Below are positions 42,380-49,822 of a DNA stretch of 49,822 bases, piece by piece. This DNA is from Eubacterium sp. CAG:180 (lineage in GTDB: Bacteria; Bacillota; Clostridia; Oscillospirales; Acutalibacteraceae): positions 105,957 through 155,778 of the forward strand of contig HF993122.1 of the NCBI GenBank assembly GCA_000432435.1, given 5' to 3'. The translations under genes were made by a program, and so were the position numbers. The notes below the pieces were generated by a model. It saw only the letters and a program-made list of their open reading frames with translations, made no database searches and was not told the DNA's origin. The stretch's first letter is position 1; each line of letters opens with the position of its first letter.

Positions 42380-42560
42380 GAGTTTTAGCGCCGGACCTGT
42401 ATGTCGCACTATCGGCTTTGCCGAATTTGCAGGTGACGAGGAAGAAGTTATCGAAGTTTTCGGCGGATGCTTCTTGTCCCATAAGTGCGGGGATCAAAGG
42501 CTTTTCACAAAGGCGGAGCGGCAACGCACCGTGTACAAAGGAAAAGCAAGGCACAAATTT
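42380..42560 (+). ncRNA. glmS ribozyme-riboswitch
   Basis: The leader shows the conserved parts of the glucosamine-6-phosphate-sensing self-cleaving RNA: the cleavage site A|GCGCC at 42387/42388, then GGTGACGAGGA, the core TATCGAAGTTTTCGGCGGAT, and CAAAGGCTTTTCACAAAGG. When glucosamine-6-phosphate is high the RNA cuts itself and the mRNA is degraded, lowering GlmS. The end at 42560 is approximate. Confidence 0.92.
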
Positions 42561-42586
42561 TATTTTTTGAAAAGGAAAAATTTAAT

Positions 42587-44413
42587 ATGTGTGGAATTGT
42601 TGGTTATGTAGGGGAGAATAGTGCCTCTCCGATATTGATTGACGGTTTAAAAAAGCTTGAGTACAGAGGTTATGACTCGGCAGGCATTGCCGTGTCAGAA
42701 AACGGCAAAACAGACGTTGTTAAGACAAAGGGCCGTATAAAAAATCTTGAGGAAAAGCTCGAAGAGGTCGGCGGTCTTTCCGGCACGGTCGGAATAGGTC
42801 ATACAAGATGGGCCACCCACGGTGCGCCGACAGATGTCAATGCACATCCGCATAAGGGCGGAAACGGCAGAATAACGCTTGTGCACAACGGTATAATCGA
42901 GAATTATATTGAGCTTAAAACTATGCTCCAAAAGGGCGGCTATGTATTCGTTTCCGAAACGGATACCGAGGTGCTCGCGCATTTGTTTGATTATTACTAC
43001 AAGGGCGATTTGCTTGACGCCATGGTAAATGTTATGAAGACCGTGCGCGGCTCTTATGCCGTTGCGATTTTGGCGGACGATAAGCCAGGTACAATTATAG
43101 CGGCACGAAAAGACAGTCCGCTTATAGTGGGGCTCGGCGACGGTGAGAATTTCCTCGCGTCGGATATCCCCGCGGTTTTAAAATATACAAGAGACTGCTA
43201 TTTGCTTGAAGACAATCAGATTGCGGTTCTCACAAAAGACAATGTGACGCTTTACGATACAGACAAAAATGTTGTCAAAAAGGACGTTTACCACGTAACA
43301 TGGGACGTTGAGGCTGCGGAAAAGTGCGGCTATGAGCACTTTATGCAAAAGGAAATTGCCGAGCAGCCCAAGGCTATACACGATACGCTTTCACCGAGGA
43401 TTAAGGACGGCAGGGTGTCAATTCCCGAGCTCACCCTTACCGATGAAGAAATCAAGAATATCGGCAAGATTCATATAGTGGCGTGCGGCAGCGCATGGCA
43501 TGTAGGTATGACGGCAAAATATATATTCGAGGATATGGCGCGTATTCCATGTGAAACAGACCTTGCAAGCGAATTTCGCTATCGCGACCCGATAATCAAA
43601 AAGGGCGATATCTGCATAGTTATAAGCCAATCCGGTGAAACTGCCGATACCTTAGCGGCTCTGCGTGAGGCTAAAAGCAAGGGTGCAAAGGTGATTTCGA
43701 TAGTAAATGTGGTCGCGAGCACAATAGCGAGAGAGAGCGACGACGTTATATATACCATGGCGGGACCCGAAATCGCCGTTGCAACAACAAAGGCTTTTTC
43801 GGCACAGCTTGCCGTAGTATATCTGCTTGCACTTCGTTTTTCAAAGGCTGTGGGGCTTCTTCCCGAGGAAAGAGAAAAAGAGCTCACAAAAGAGCTTATG
43901 TGTCTTCCGTCGCAGATTGAAGACCTTTTAAATCTTACCGACGAGCTTAAAACGCTCGCCCATAAATACGTCGGCTCCGATGATGTGTTTTTTATCGGCA
44001 GGGGGCTTGACTACGCCATTTCTCTTGAAGGCTCGTTAAAGCTCAAGGAAATATCGTATATTCATTCGGAGGCCTATGCCGCCGGTGAGCTCAAGCACGG
44101 CACCATATCTCTTATCGAAGAGGGGACTCCCGTGTTTGCCGTTGCGACGCAGGATAAACTTTTTGAAAAAACTCTCGGTAATATTAAAGAGGTTAAGGCG
44201 CGCGGCGCGTCGGTAATCGCACTTGTCACAGATAAGCATGCCTCTGTTTCGGAATTTGCCGACGAGGTTATACGCGTACCGTCAACATACGGTAATTTCT
44301 TACCGTCGCTCAATGTAATACCTCTTCAGATATTCGCTTATTATATGGCTGTGCTTCGCGGCTGCGATGTTGATAAGCCGCGAAATCTCGCAAAATCCGT
44401 CACCGTGGAGTAA
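42587..44413 (+). CDS. glmS: Glutamine-fructose-6-phosphate aminotransferase
   Basis: Makes glucosamine-6-phosphate from fructose-6-phosphate and glutamine, feeding peptidoglycan synthesis. Cys2 in MCGIVGYVG is the glutaminase nucleophile; HTRWATHG and HNGIIENY follow. Two SIS sugar-binding domains occupy the C-terminal part (HIVACGSAWHVGMTAKYIFE; SQSGETADT; VFFIGRGLDY), and the protein ends in KSVTVE as usual. The 608 residues are normal. ATG 42587 is chosen because the mature enzyme needs Cys at position 2. It is controlled by the ribozyme upstream. Confidence 0.96.
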   Translation: MCGIVGYVGENSASPILIDGLKKLEYRGYDSAGIAVSENGKTDVVKTKGRIKNLEEKLEEVGGLSGTVGIGHTRWATHGAPTDVNAHPHKGGNGRITLVHNGIIENYIELKTMLQKGGYVFVSETDTEVLAHLFDYYYKGDLLDAMVNVMKTVRGSYAVAILADDKPGTIIAARKDSPLIVGLGDGENFLASDIPAVLKYTRDCYLLEDNQIAVLTKDNVTLYDTDKNVVKKDVYHVTWDVEAAEKCGYEHFMQKEIAEQPKAIHDTLSPRIKDGRVSIPELTLTDEEIKNIGKIHIVACGSAWHVGMTAKYIFEDMARIPCETDLASEFRYRDPIIKKGDICIVISQSGETADTLAALREAKSKGAKVISIVNVVASTIARESDDVIYTMAGPEIAVATTKAFSAQLAVVYLLALRFSKAVGLLPEEREKELTKELMCLPSQIEDLLNLTDELKTLAHKYVGSDDVFFIGRGLDYAISLEGSLKLKEISYIHSEAYAAGELKHGTISLIEEGTPVFAVATQDKLFEKTLGNIKEVKARGASVIALVTDKHASVSEFADEVIRVPSTYGNFLPSLNVIPLQIFAYYMAVLRGCDVDKPRNLAKSVTVE

Positions 44414-44482
44414 CCGTGAATATTGCTTTTCTTATGGATTTTCTGTATAATAAAAGCCTAAAGCATAAAGGCAGGTAGATAA

Positions 44483-44992
44483 ATGGTACAGCTGTATTAC
44501 GGCTTCGGCAAAGGAAAAACCTCCGCTGCGGCAGGCGCGGCCGTAAGAGCCGCGGGCAACGGAATGAGGGTTATATTCGCACAGTTTTTTAAGGACGGTA
44601 AATCGGGCGAAATAAAAGTGCTGCGAGACATTCCCGGTATTACGGTGCTCTTGCCGAAAAGCGACTACAAGCTGTTTGAGAATATGACCGATATGCGAAA
44701 AAAAGAGATTTTTGAGGATTACACGAAGCTGCTTCGCTCTGCTTTTGAGCGCGAAAATGATTGCGATATGATAATCCTCGACGAAGCTCTCGACGCATAC
44801 ACGGGCGGATTTGTTGACCGTGAGCTTTTTTTGAGCTGTATCAAAAGCTGCCCCGACAAGCTTGAAATTATAGTGACGGGCCACGCAAAGAGCGACGATA
44901 TAGCGGATGCTGCCGATTACGTTACGGAGTTTACCGCCGTTCGGCATCCTTACGAAAAGGGCGTAAAAGCTCGCCGAGGCATAGAATACTGA
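44483..44992 (+). CDS. CobO/BtuR-like ATP:corrinoid adenosyltransferase
   Basis: A 169-residue P-loop ATPase. It has YYGFGKGKTSAAAGAAVRAA at the start, the Walker B segment CDMIILDEALDAY, and VTGHAK where the family has VTGR or similar. The enzyme would attach adenosine to corrinoids to give coenzyme B12 precursors, or act as a related P-loop protein, since the C-terminal end is divergent. There are no other cobalamin genes here. A terminator follows. Confidence 0.8.
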   Translation: MVQLYYGFGKGKTSAAAGAAVRAAGNGMRVIFAQFFKDGKSGEIKVLRDIPGITVLLPKSDYKLFENMTDMRKKEIFEDYTKLLRSAFERENDCDMIILDEALDAYTGGFVDRELFLSCIKSCPDKLEIIVTGHAKSDDIADAADYVTEFTAVRHPYEKGVKARRGIEY

Positions 44993-45007
44993 ACAATATA
45001 CTGCAAA

Positions 45008-45045
45008 AAGGAGCCGTAAAAAACTTCCGTTTTTTACAGCTCCTT
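45008..45045. terminator. Terminator shared by the CobO-like and HAD genes
   Basis: AAGGAGC-cGTAAAAAAC pairs with GTTTTTTAC-aGCTCCTT around TTCC, A-rich on one side and T-rich on the other, between converging genes. Confidence 0.85.
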
Positions 45046-45066
45046 GGTTTTTATAAAACACTTTAT

Positions 45067-45654
45067 TTATTTTTTGCTGCCGTAAACGCTCTCGTAGTTA
45101 AACTCGCGGCGCTCACCCCTAACTATATGGAAGCAGTGCTTTCCGAGCGAAAATATGGGACGGTCATGACGCAGGCTGTCGGAGTATACGTCTGTTACCT
45201 CGGCATCGGGGAAAAGCTCCCTGAAGCGTCTTACCTTTTCCTCGTCGCGGCAGTTAAGCCCTATAATGGCACCGGTTTTGGGGTTGTGCTTTGTGCATAT
45301 AAGCGTTTCAAATTTGAGCCGCCTTTGGATTTCGCACAGTAAAAAATCGGGGCTTGCGCTTATTACAACGGCATATCGCTTTCTCTCCTTAAACCAGGGA
45401 AATACCTCTTTTTCGTGTTTATCCCAAAACTTATTAACGGCTTTGTTTAGCGGAACGAGCATCACAAAGCAGAAAAAATATTTTTTGAATGTGGTAAAGC
45501 TGATTATTTTGGTGACCAGCAAAAGAGCCATAATTATTTGGAACGGTGCAAAAACGAGTATCCACGGGTAGTGCAGCATACAGTAGCCGAAAAAGCGCGA
45601 GCCGCTGTCCATGGGGAAAAGCGTGTGGTCAAAATCATATATATCAACTTGCAT
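45067..45654 (-). CDS. HAD-family phosphatase (HAD-IB type)
   Basis: A 195-residue phosphatase-like protein. Motif I is DFDHT (nucleophile Asp7 and Asp9) near the start; AVVISASPDFLLCEI supplies motif II, and TDVYSDSLRHDRPIF motif IV. The subfamily resembles SerB/HAD-IB and polysaccharide or lipid-head phosphatases. A hydrophobic segment around residues 25-60 (GYCMLHYPWILVFAPFQIIM) suggests membrane association. ATG 45654 follows GAGGGG; the longer frame lacks such a site. It is divergent from the GtrA gene. Confidence 0.82.
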   Translation of the reverse strand: MQVDIYDFDHTLFPMDSGSRFFGYCMLHYPWILVFAPFQIIMALLLVTKIISFTTFKKYFFCFVMLVPLNKAVNKFWDKHEKEVFPWFKERKRYAVVISASPDFLLCEIQRRLKFETLICTKHNPKTGAIIGLNCRDEEKVRRFRELFPDAEVTDVYSDSLRHDRPIFSLGKHCFHIVRGERREFNYESVYGSKK

Positions 45655-45812
45655 AATAAACCCCTCAATTACAATTTGCGGTATGATTTTAACATATTTA
45701 ATCTTTCTTGTAAATACGGTGTCAAATACCTTGAAAACCGCCCGGAAGCGTGATAAAATAATGAACAATACAGGCAGCGGTGCTCATTGTTATGCGAAAA
45801 GGAGTTGAACGT

Positions 45813-46346
45813 ATGAGCGAAAACAAAAAAGACAATAAGAATATAGGCCAATTTCTTAAATTTGTTGCTTTTTCCTGTTCTGCGGGACTGATTCAAATAG
45901 GCAGCTTCACTCTTATGAGTGAGGTTTTGATAAAGCTCTCGTTCTTCCAAGGCTTAATGCAAAGCAATGCGACGTTTGCCAAAATAATGGAAAACGAATA
46001 CGGCCCCATGTATCTTATCGCGCTTATTCTTTCTGTTGTTTGGAATTTCACGTTTAACCGCAAGTTTACCTTTAAATCGGCAAATAATGTTCCGATTGCA
46101 ATGCTCAAGGTTTTCGGCTATTATCTTGTATTCACACCGGTTTCTACCGTTTTGGGCAATTATTTCACGGCGAAATTTGCCTCACTTACGGCTATAAACT
46201 ATATCGTTTTGGGTATCACGATGATAGTTAATATGGTAACGGAATATCTTTTTGATAAATTCGTTGTGTTCAGAGGCTCAGAGGGTACCGCGCAGAATAA
46301 AAAGAGCGCGAAAAAGGACGATGAGCAGGTAAAAGAGCAGGCTTAA
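45813..46346 (+). CDS. GtrA-like membrane protein
   Basis: A 177-residue protein with four membrane spans of the GtrA/DPMS family. FLKFVAFSCSAGLIQIGSFT opens the domain, then VVWNFTFNRKFTFK, the family signature, and YYLVFTPVSTVLGNYF. Members often move lipid-linked sugars across the membrane for glycosylation. AAAAGGAG precedes ATG 45813. The C-terminus is a lysine-rich cytoplasmic tail. It may serve the polysaccharide cluster at the other end of the window, but nothing here proves this. Confidence 0.82.
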   Translation: MSENKKDNKNIGQFLKFVAFSCSAGLIQIGSFTLMSEVLIKLSFFQGLMQSNATFAKIMENEYGPMYLIALILSVVWNFTFNRKFTFKSANNVPIAMLKVFGYYLVFTPVSTVLGNYFTAKFASLTAINYIVLGITMIVNMVTEYLFDKFVVFRGSEGTAQNKKSAKKDDEQVKEQA

Positions 46347-46411
46347 AATTTCAGCGTATTCCGACCCGCTGTGCATTTGCGCGGTGGGTCTGTGTTTTGT
46401 AAAGGAAAATT

Positions 46412-47665
46412 ATGAATTACGAAGACTCGGTAAAATATATACATTCGCTTCTGAAATTCGGTATGAATTTAGGGCTCCGGAGAATATCCGCGTTGCTGAA
46501 TGAGCTCGGGAATCCTCAGGAAAAGCTCGAATTCGTTCATGTTGCCGGCACAAACGGTAAGGGCACCACATCTACGATGCTGAGCAGCATACTTTGCGCC
46601 GCAGGCAAAAAAACGGGGCTTTTTACTTCGCCGTATGTATTTGATTTTTGCGAGAGAATACAGATAAACAATAAAAACATTCCGCATGATGACCTCTCAC
46701 TCGTTGTCGAAAAAGTGAAAAATGCCTGCGACAGGCTGTCGGCAAAGGGAACGGAGCCGACGGAATTTGAGGCGATAACAGCCGCGGCAATGCTTTACTT
46801 TTATGAGCAAAAGTGCGACGCGGTCGTGCTTGAAGTGGGTCTCGGCGGAAGATATGACAGCACAAACATAATTCCGTGCCCCAAAGCCGCGGTAATCACT
46901 TCAATATCGCTTGACCATACAAAAATACTCGGCGACACCGTTGAGAAAATAGCCGCGGAAAAATGCGGCATAATAAAAAACGGCGGAATCGTAATTACCA
47001 CAAGCGAGCAAAACGAAAAGGCTCTTTCCGTCATAAAAGATACGGTAAAAGAGAAAAACGGGCGGCTTTTAATCGGCGATGTCTCCGCCGCCGAAATACT
47101 GTCCGAGGATATTTTCGGCACGGAAATATCATATAACGGTCTTACCGTTAAAATACCTCTTGTCGGCAGGCATCAGGTGGAAAATACCGTGGGCGTTATA
47201 ACTGCGGCAAGAGCACTCGGAATAAGCGATGAGTTTATAAAAAAAGGCATAGAGAGCACGGTTATTCACGCGCGTATGGAGATAATATCAAGGTCGCCTG
47301 TCATTATGCTCGACGGCGGACACAATCCGGAGTGCGCCGCGGCACTTGAAAACGTCCTTGTGCGGTTTGCGGGCGATAAAAGCATAACCGTTCTTATAGG
47401 TATGATGGCTGATAAGGACACAAAGGATTACCTTGCAGCAATTTTGCCGCATTGCAAAACCGCGGTGTTTACAAAGCCGTCAAATCCGCGCGCCGAGGAT
47501 GAGAATGTGCTCCTTCGTGAGGGTAAGTGCTTTTGTAGGGACGTTGTTTCCGTAAAAGACCCGAAAGACGCTTACAAAAAGGCAAGGAGCCTTGTGAAAA
47601 ACGGCGATATGCTGCTTGTGTGCGGTTCGTTTTACCTGCTTTCCGACATTTTCGGAGAGCCCTAA
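46412..47665 (+). CDS. folC: Folylpolyglutamate synthase/dihydrofolate synthase
   Basis: Adds glutamate to folates, keeping them in the cell. The P-loop VAGTNGKGTTSTMLSSIL is near residues 44-61; the family markers LEVGLGGRYDSTN, ITSISLDHTKILG and MLDGGHNPE follow. The 417-residue length is usual. It is preceded by AAAGG and lies in the same direction as greA. Folate use in this window (thyX, cyclo-ligase) makes the gene meaningful, although the genes are apart. Confidence 0.95.
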   Translation: MNYEDSVKYIHSLLKFGMNLGLRRISALLNELGNPQEKLEFVHVAGTNGKGTTSTMLSSILCAAGKKTGLFTSPYVFDFCERIQINNKNIPHDDLSLVVEKVKNACDRLSAKGTEPTEFEAITAAAMLYFYEQKCDAVVLEVGLGGRYDSTNIIPCPKAAVITSISLDHTKILGDTVEKIAAEKCGIIKNGGIVITTSEQNEKALSVIKDTVKEKNGRLLIGDVSAAEILSEDIFGTEISYNGLTVKIPLVGRHQVENTVGVITAARALGISDEFIKKGIESTVIHARMEIISRSPVIMLDGGHNPECAAALENVLVRFAGDKSITVLIGMMADKDTKDYLAAILPHCKTAVFTKPSNPRAEDENVLLREGKCFCRDVVSVKDPKDAYKKARSLVKNGDMLLVCGSFYLLSDIFGEP

Positions 47666-47670
47666 AAAAC

Positions 47671-47699
47671 TTGACATATCTTTGCTCTTTTGATACAAT
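47671..47699 (+). promoter_or_regulatory. Promoter of greA-lysS
   Basis: TTGACA (47671-47676), a 17-base spacer and TACAAT (47694-47699), leaving a leader of about 80 bases before greA. Confidence 0.85.
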
Positions 47700-47785
47700 A
47701 TTTATTCGTGTAATACTGAAATTTAACGGCCGCGTATTTTATTTGCGGTACGATTTATAAACTTGAAAGGCTATGGTGAATTAGT

Positions 47786-48259
47786 ATGGCTCAGCAGGAA
47801 ACCTTATTGACCGCAGAGGGTCTTCGCGATCTTGAAAAAGAACTCGAGGAATTAAAAACCGTCGGCAGAAAAGAAGCTGCGGAAAAAATTAAAGTTGCGA
47901 GAAGCTTCGGCGACTTGTCGGAGAACAGCGAGTACGATGAGGCAATGAGCGATCAGGCAAAGCTCGAGGCTCGCATAAACGAAATTGAGCATATGATCAA
48001 AAACGCAAAGGTTTTTGACGAGGAGGCTCTCGGAACAGAGGTTGTTCATATAGGCTCAAAGGTCACTATCACAAACGATTCCGGCGCAGAACTTCAATAT
48101 AAAATAGTCGGCTTTGCACAGGCCGATCCCGACGAGGGTAAAATATCGGACGAATCGCCCGTAGGCAAATCCCTTATCGGCCACAAGGTCGGCGAGACCG
48201 TTGAGGTTGAAGCACCTATCGGTCTTCTTAAATTCGTCATTAAGGAAATTTCAAAATAA
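47786..48259 (+). CDS. greA: Transcription elongation factor GreA
   Basis: Frees stalled RNA polymerase by stimulating cleavage of the transcript. 157 residues: an N-terminal coiled coil (LRDLEKELEELKTVGRKEAA, then DLSENSEYDEA with the acidic tip residues) and the FKBP-like C-terminal domain (DESPVGKSLIGHKVGETVEV). The start is ATG 47786 behind AAAGGCTATGG. lysS follows, as in many Firmicutes. Confidence 0.95.
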   Translation: MAQQETLLTAEGLRDLEKELEELKTVGRKEAAEKIKVARSFGDLSENSEYDEAMSDQAKLEARINEIEHMIKNAKVFDEEALGTEVVHIGSKVTITNDSGAELQYKIVGFAQADPDEGKISDESPVGKSLIGHKVGETVEVEAPIGLLKFVIKEISK

Positions 48260-48331
48260 TTAAAAATTTAACGGGGCGAAAAGGGACTCTCTTTGTTCCC
48301 TTGCGCTCCTTTTTTGACAGGAAGTGAAGAT

Positions 48332-49822
48332 ATGGCAGACGTAAAGAAAGTAAACAATGCAAACGATGAAAACCTCGACGAGCTGCATATGATAAGAGTT
48401 CAGAAGCTTCGTGATTTACAAGCCGAGGGCAATGACCCGTTTGTTATCACAAAGTGCGATGTTACTCACCACAGCGCGGATATTAAAGCCGATTTTGATA
48501 ATCTTGACGGCAAGGAGGTTTCCGTTGCCGGCAGACTTATGTCAAAGCGTATTATGGGTAAGGCGTCATTTTGCAATGTGCAGGATCTAAAGGGTAGTAT
48601 ACAGTCGTATGTTGCCCGTGACTGCATAGGCGAGGATGAATATAAAGCCTTTAAGAAAATGGATATCGGCGATATAGTAAATATCAAGGGTACCGTTTTC
48701 AAAACCAAAACAGGCGAGATTTCGATTCACGCAACGCAGGTGGTACTGCTTTCGAAGAGCCTTCAGGTTCTTCCCGAAAAGTTCCATGGACTTACCAATA
48801 CCGATACCCGTTACCGCCAGAGATATATCGACCTTATTATGAATCAGGACGTAAAGGATACGTTTGTAAAGCGTTCAAGAATAATCAGCAGTATCAGAAA
48901 TTATCTTGATTCAGAGGGCTTTATGGAGGTTGAAACCCCCATGCTCGTTGCAAACGCGGGCGGCGCGGCGGCAAGACCGTTTGTCACTCACTACAACGCT
49001 CTCGACGAGGACGTTAAGCTCAGAATTTCTCTTGAGCTGTATCTGAAACGCCTTATAGTCGGCGGACTCGAGAGAGTGTATGAAATAGGCAGAGTTTTCC
49101 GTAATGAGGGTCTTGACACACGCCACAATCCCGAATTTACTCTTATGGAGCTTTATCAGGCATATACGGATTATCACGGTATGATGGATCTTACCGAAAA
49201 TCTTTACCGCCATGTTGCAAAAGAGGTTCTCGGCACTACCGTTATAACATATAACGGCATTGAAATGGATCTCGGCAAGCCCTTTGAGCGTCTTACTATG
49301 CTTGACGCGGTAAAGAAGTATTCGGGTGTCGATTTTAATGAGATAAAGACTCTTGACGAGGCAAGAGCCGCCGCAAAGGAGCACAATGTTGAGTTTGAGC
49401 CGCACCACAAAAAGGGCGATATACTCAATCTCTTCTTCGAGGCTTTTGTTGAGGAACACCTTATTCAGCCTACGTTTATTATGGATCATCCCATTGAAAT
49501 ATCTCCGCTCACCAAAAAGAAGCCGGAAAATCCCGACTATGTTGAGCGTTTTGAGTTCTTTATGAACGGCTGGGAGATGGCAAACGCTTATTCGGAACTT
49601 AACGACCCGATTGATCAGCGCGAACGCTTTAAGGCGCAGGAGGAGCTTTTCGCTCTCGGAGACGAAGAGGCAAATCATACCGACGAGGATTTCCTCTATG
49701 CTCTTGAGCTCGGTATGCCGCCCACAGGCGGTATAGGCTTCGGCATAGACCGTATGGTAATGCTGCTTACCGATTCCCCCGCAATCCGCGACGTTTTATT
49801 CTTCCCGACAATGAAGACCCTG
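48332..49822 (+). CDS. lysS: Lysyl-tRNA synthetase, class II (truncated by the window end)
   Basis: Charges tRNA-Lys. The N-terminal OB fold (VSVAGRLMSKRIMGKASFCN) binds the anticodon. The class II motifs are motif 1 (FMEVETPMLVANAGGAAARP), motif 2 (GRVFRNEGLDTRHNPEFT) and motif 3 (PPTGGIGFGIDRMVMLLT). The frame from ATG 48332 is open to the window end with 497 codons; the usual protein ends only a few residues after FFPTMK, so nearly all of it is present. CAGGAAGTG precedes the start, 72 bases after greA. A weak stem-loop lies between the two genes. Confidence 0.95.
   Translation, partial: MADVKKVNNANDENLDELHMIRVQKLRDLQAEGNDPFVITKCDVTHHSADIKADFDNLDGKEVSVAGRLMSKRIMGKASFCNVQDLKGSIQSYVARDCIGEDEYKAFKKMDIGDIVNIKGTVFKTKTGEISIHATQVVLLSKSLQVLPEKFHGLTNTDTRYRQRYIDLIMNQDVKDTFVKRSRIISSIRNYLDSEGFMEVETPMLVANAGGAAARPFVTHYNALDEDVKLRISLELYLKRLIVGGLERVYEIGRVFRNEGLDTRHNPEFTLMELYQAYTDYHGMMDLTENLYRHVAKEVLGTTVITYNGIEMDLGKPFERLTMLDAVKKYSGVDFNEIKTLDEARAAAKEHNVEFEPHHKKGDILNLFFEAFVEEHLIQPTFIMDHPIEISPLTKKKPENPDYVERFEFFMNGWEMANAYSELNDPIDQRERFKAQEELFALGDEEANHTDEDFLYALELGMPPTGGIGFGIDRMVMLLTDSPAIRDVLFFPTMKTL

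Noticed and set aside
44483..44992. Part of a cobalamin operon
   Set aside because: The neighbours are glmS and a phosphatase; a single CobO-like gene does not make an operon.

Overview
The window looks like a chromosomal segment of a gut Clostridia bacterium (Oscillospirales/Ruminococcaceae type). This is inferred from typical Firmicutes gene orders (mltG then a U32 peptidase; greA-lysS), a glmS ribozyme, a bile salt hydrolase, TTGACA/TATAAT promoters and GGAGG ribosome binding sites. Most genes share one moderate-GC codon style. Two stretches do not fit: a strongly A+T-rich 3.85-kb insertion near 7.5-11.4 kb, and a patch of gene remnants at 12.3-16.5 kb.

Layout. 0.1-7.0 kb: an exopolysaccharide or capsule cluster with UDP-galactopyranose mutase (glf), four glycosyltransferases and a Wzy-like polymerase. 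7.1-12.1 kb: a secreted GH25 lysozyme gene with three LysM repeats, split inside its first LysM repeat by a mobile element. The element carries a large serine recombinase, two small ORFs, a broken ribbon-helix-helix gene, a hairpin-rich non-coding stretch and an HNH endonuclease with five helical repeats. A 13-bp direct repeat marks both junctions, and removing one copy plus the insert restores a continuous 398-codon reading frame. 12.3-16.8 kb: remnants of an ATP-grasp enzyme, a WYL regulator and a PolC-type PHP domain, with intact hypothetical genes and a phosphatase-like gene, ending at an initiator tRNA whose 3' half and terminator are duplicated. 17-20 kb: bile salt hydrolase, a YgjP-like metalloprotein and a double-length ThyX.

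20-28 kb: a mostly co-directional run with tmk, two acyltransferase-like genes, a DJ-1 protein, 5-formyl-THF cyclo-ligase, mltG, a U32-family protein and a class B PBP. 28-36.3 kb: a PucR/CdaR-type regulator and then an ftsE-ftsX operon with two coiled-coil M23 peptidases and an S41-family protein, a cell-wall cleavage module controlled from the membrane. 36.4-41.3 kb: an unknown gene, nadB-nadC, tRNA-Arg(ACG) with an unusual hairpin array behind it, a lipoprotein and a small membrane protein. 41.3-49.8 kb: a membrane protein, glmS with its ribozyme, a CobO-like ATPase, a HAD phosphatase, a GtrA protein, folC, greA and lysS, the last cut by the window end.

The most unusual features are the recombinase/HNH element that splits the lysozyme gene and appears precisely removable, the hairpin array at 40.2 kb, a ThyX whose signature motif is divided between its two halves, and an S41 protein lacking both catalytic residues.
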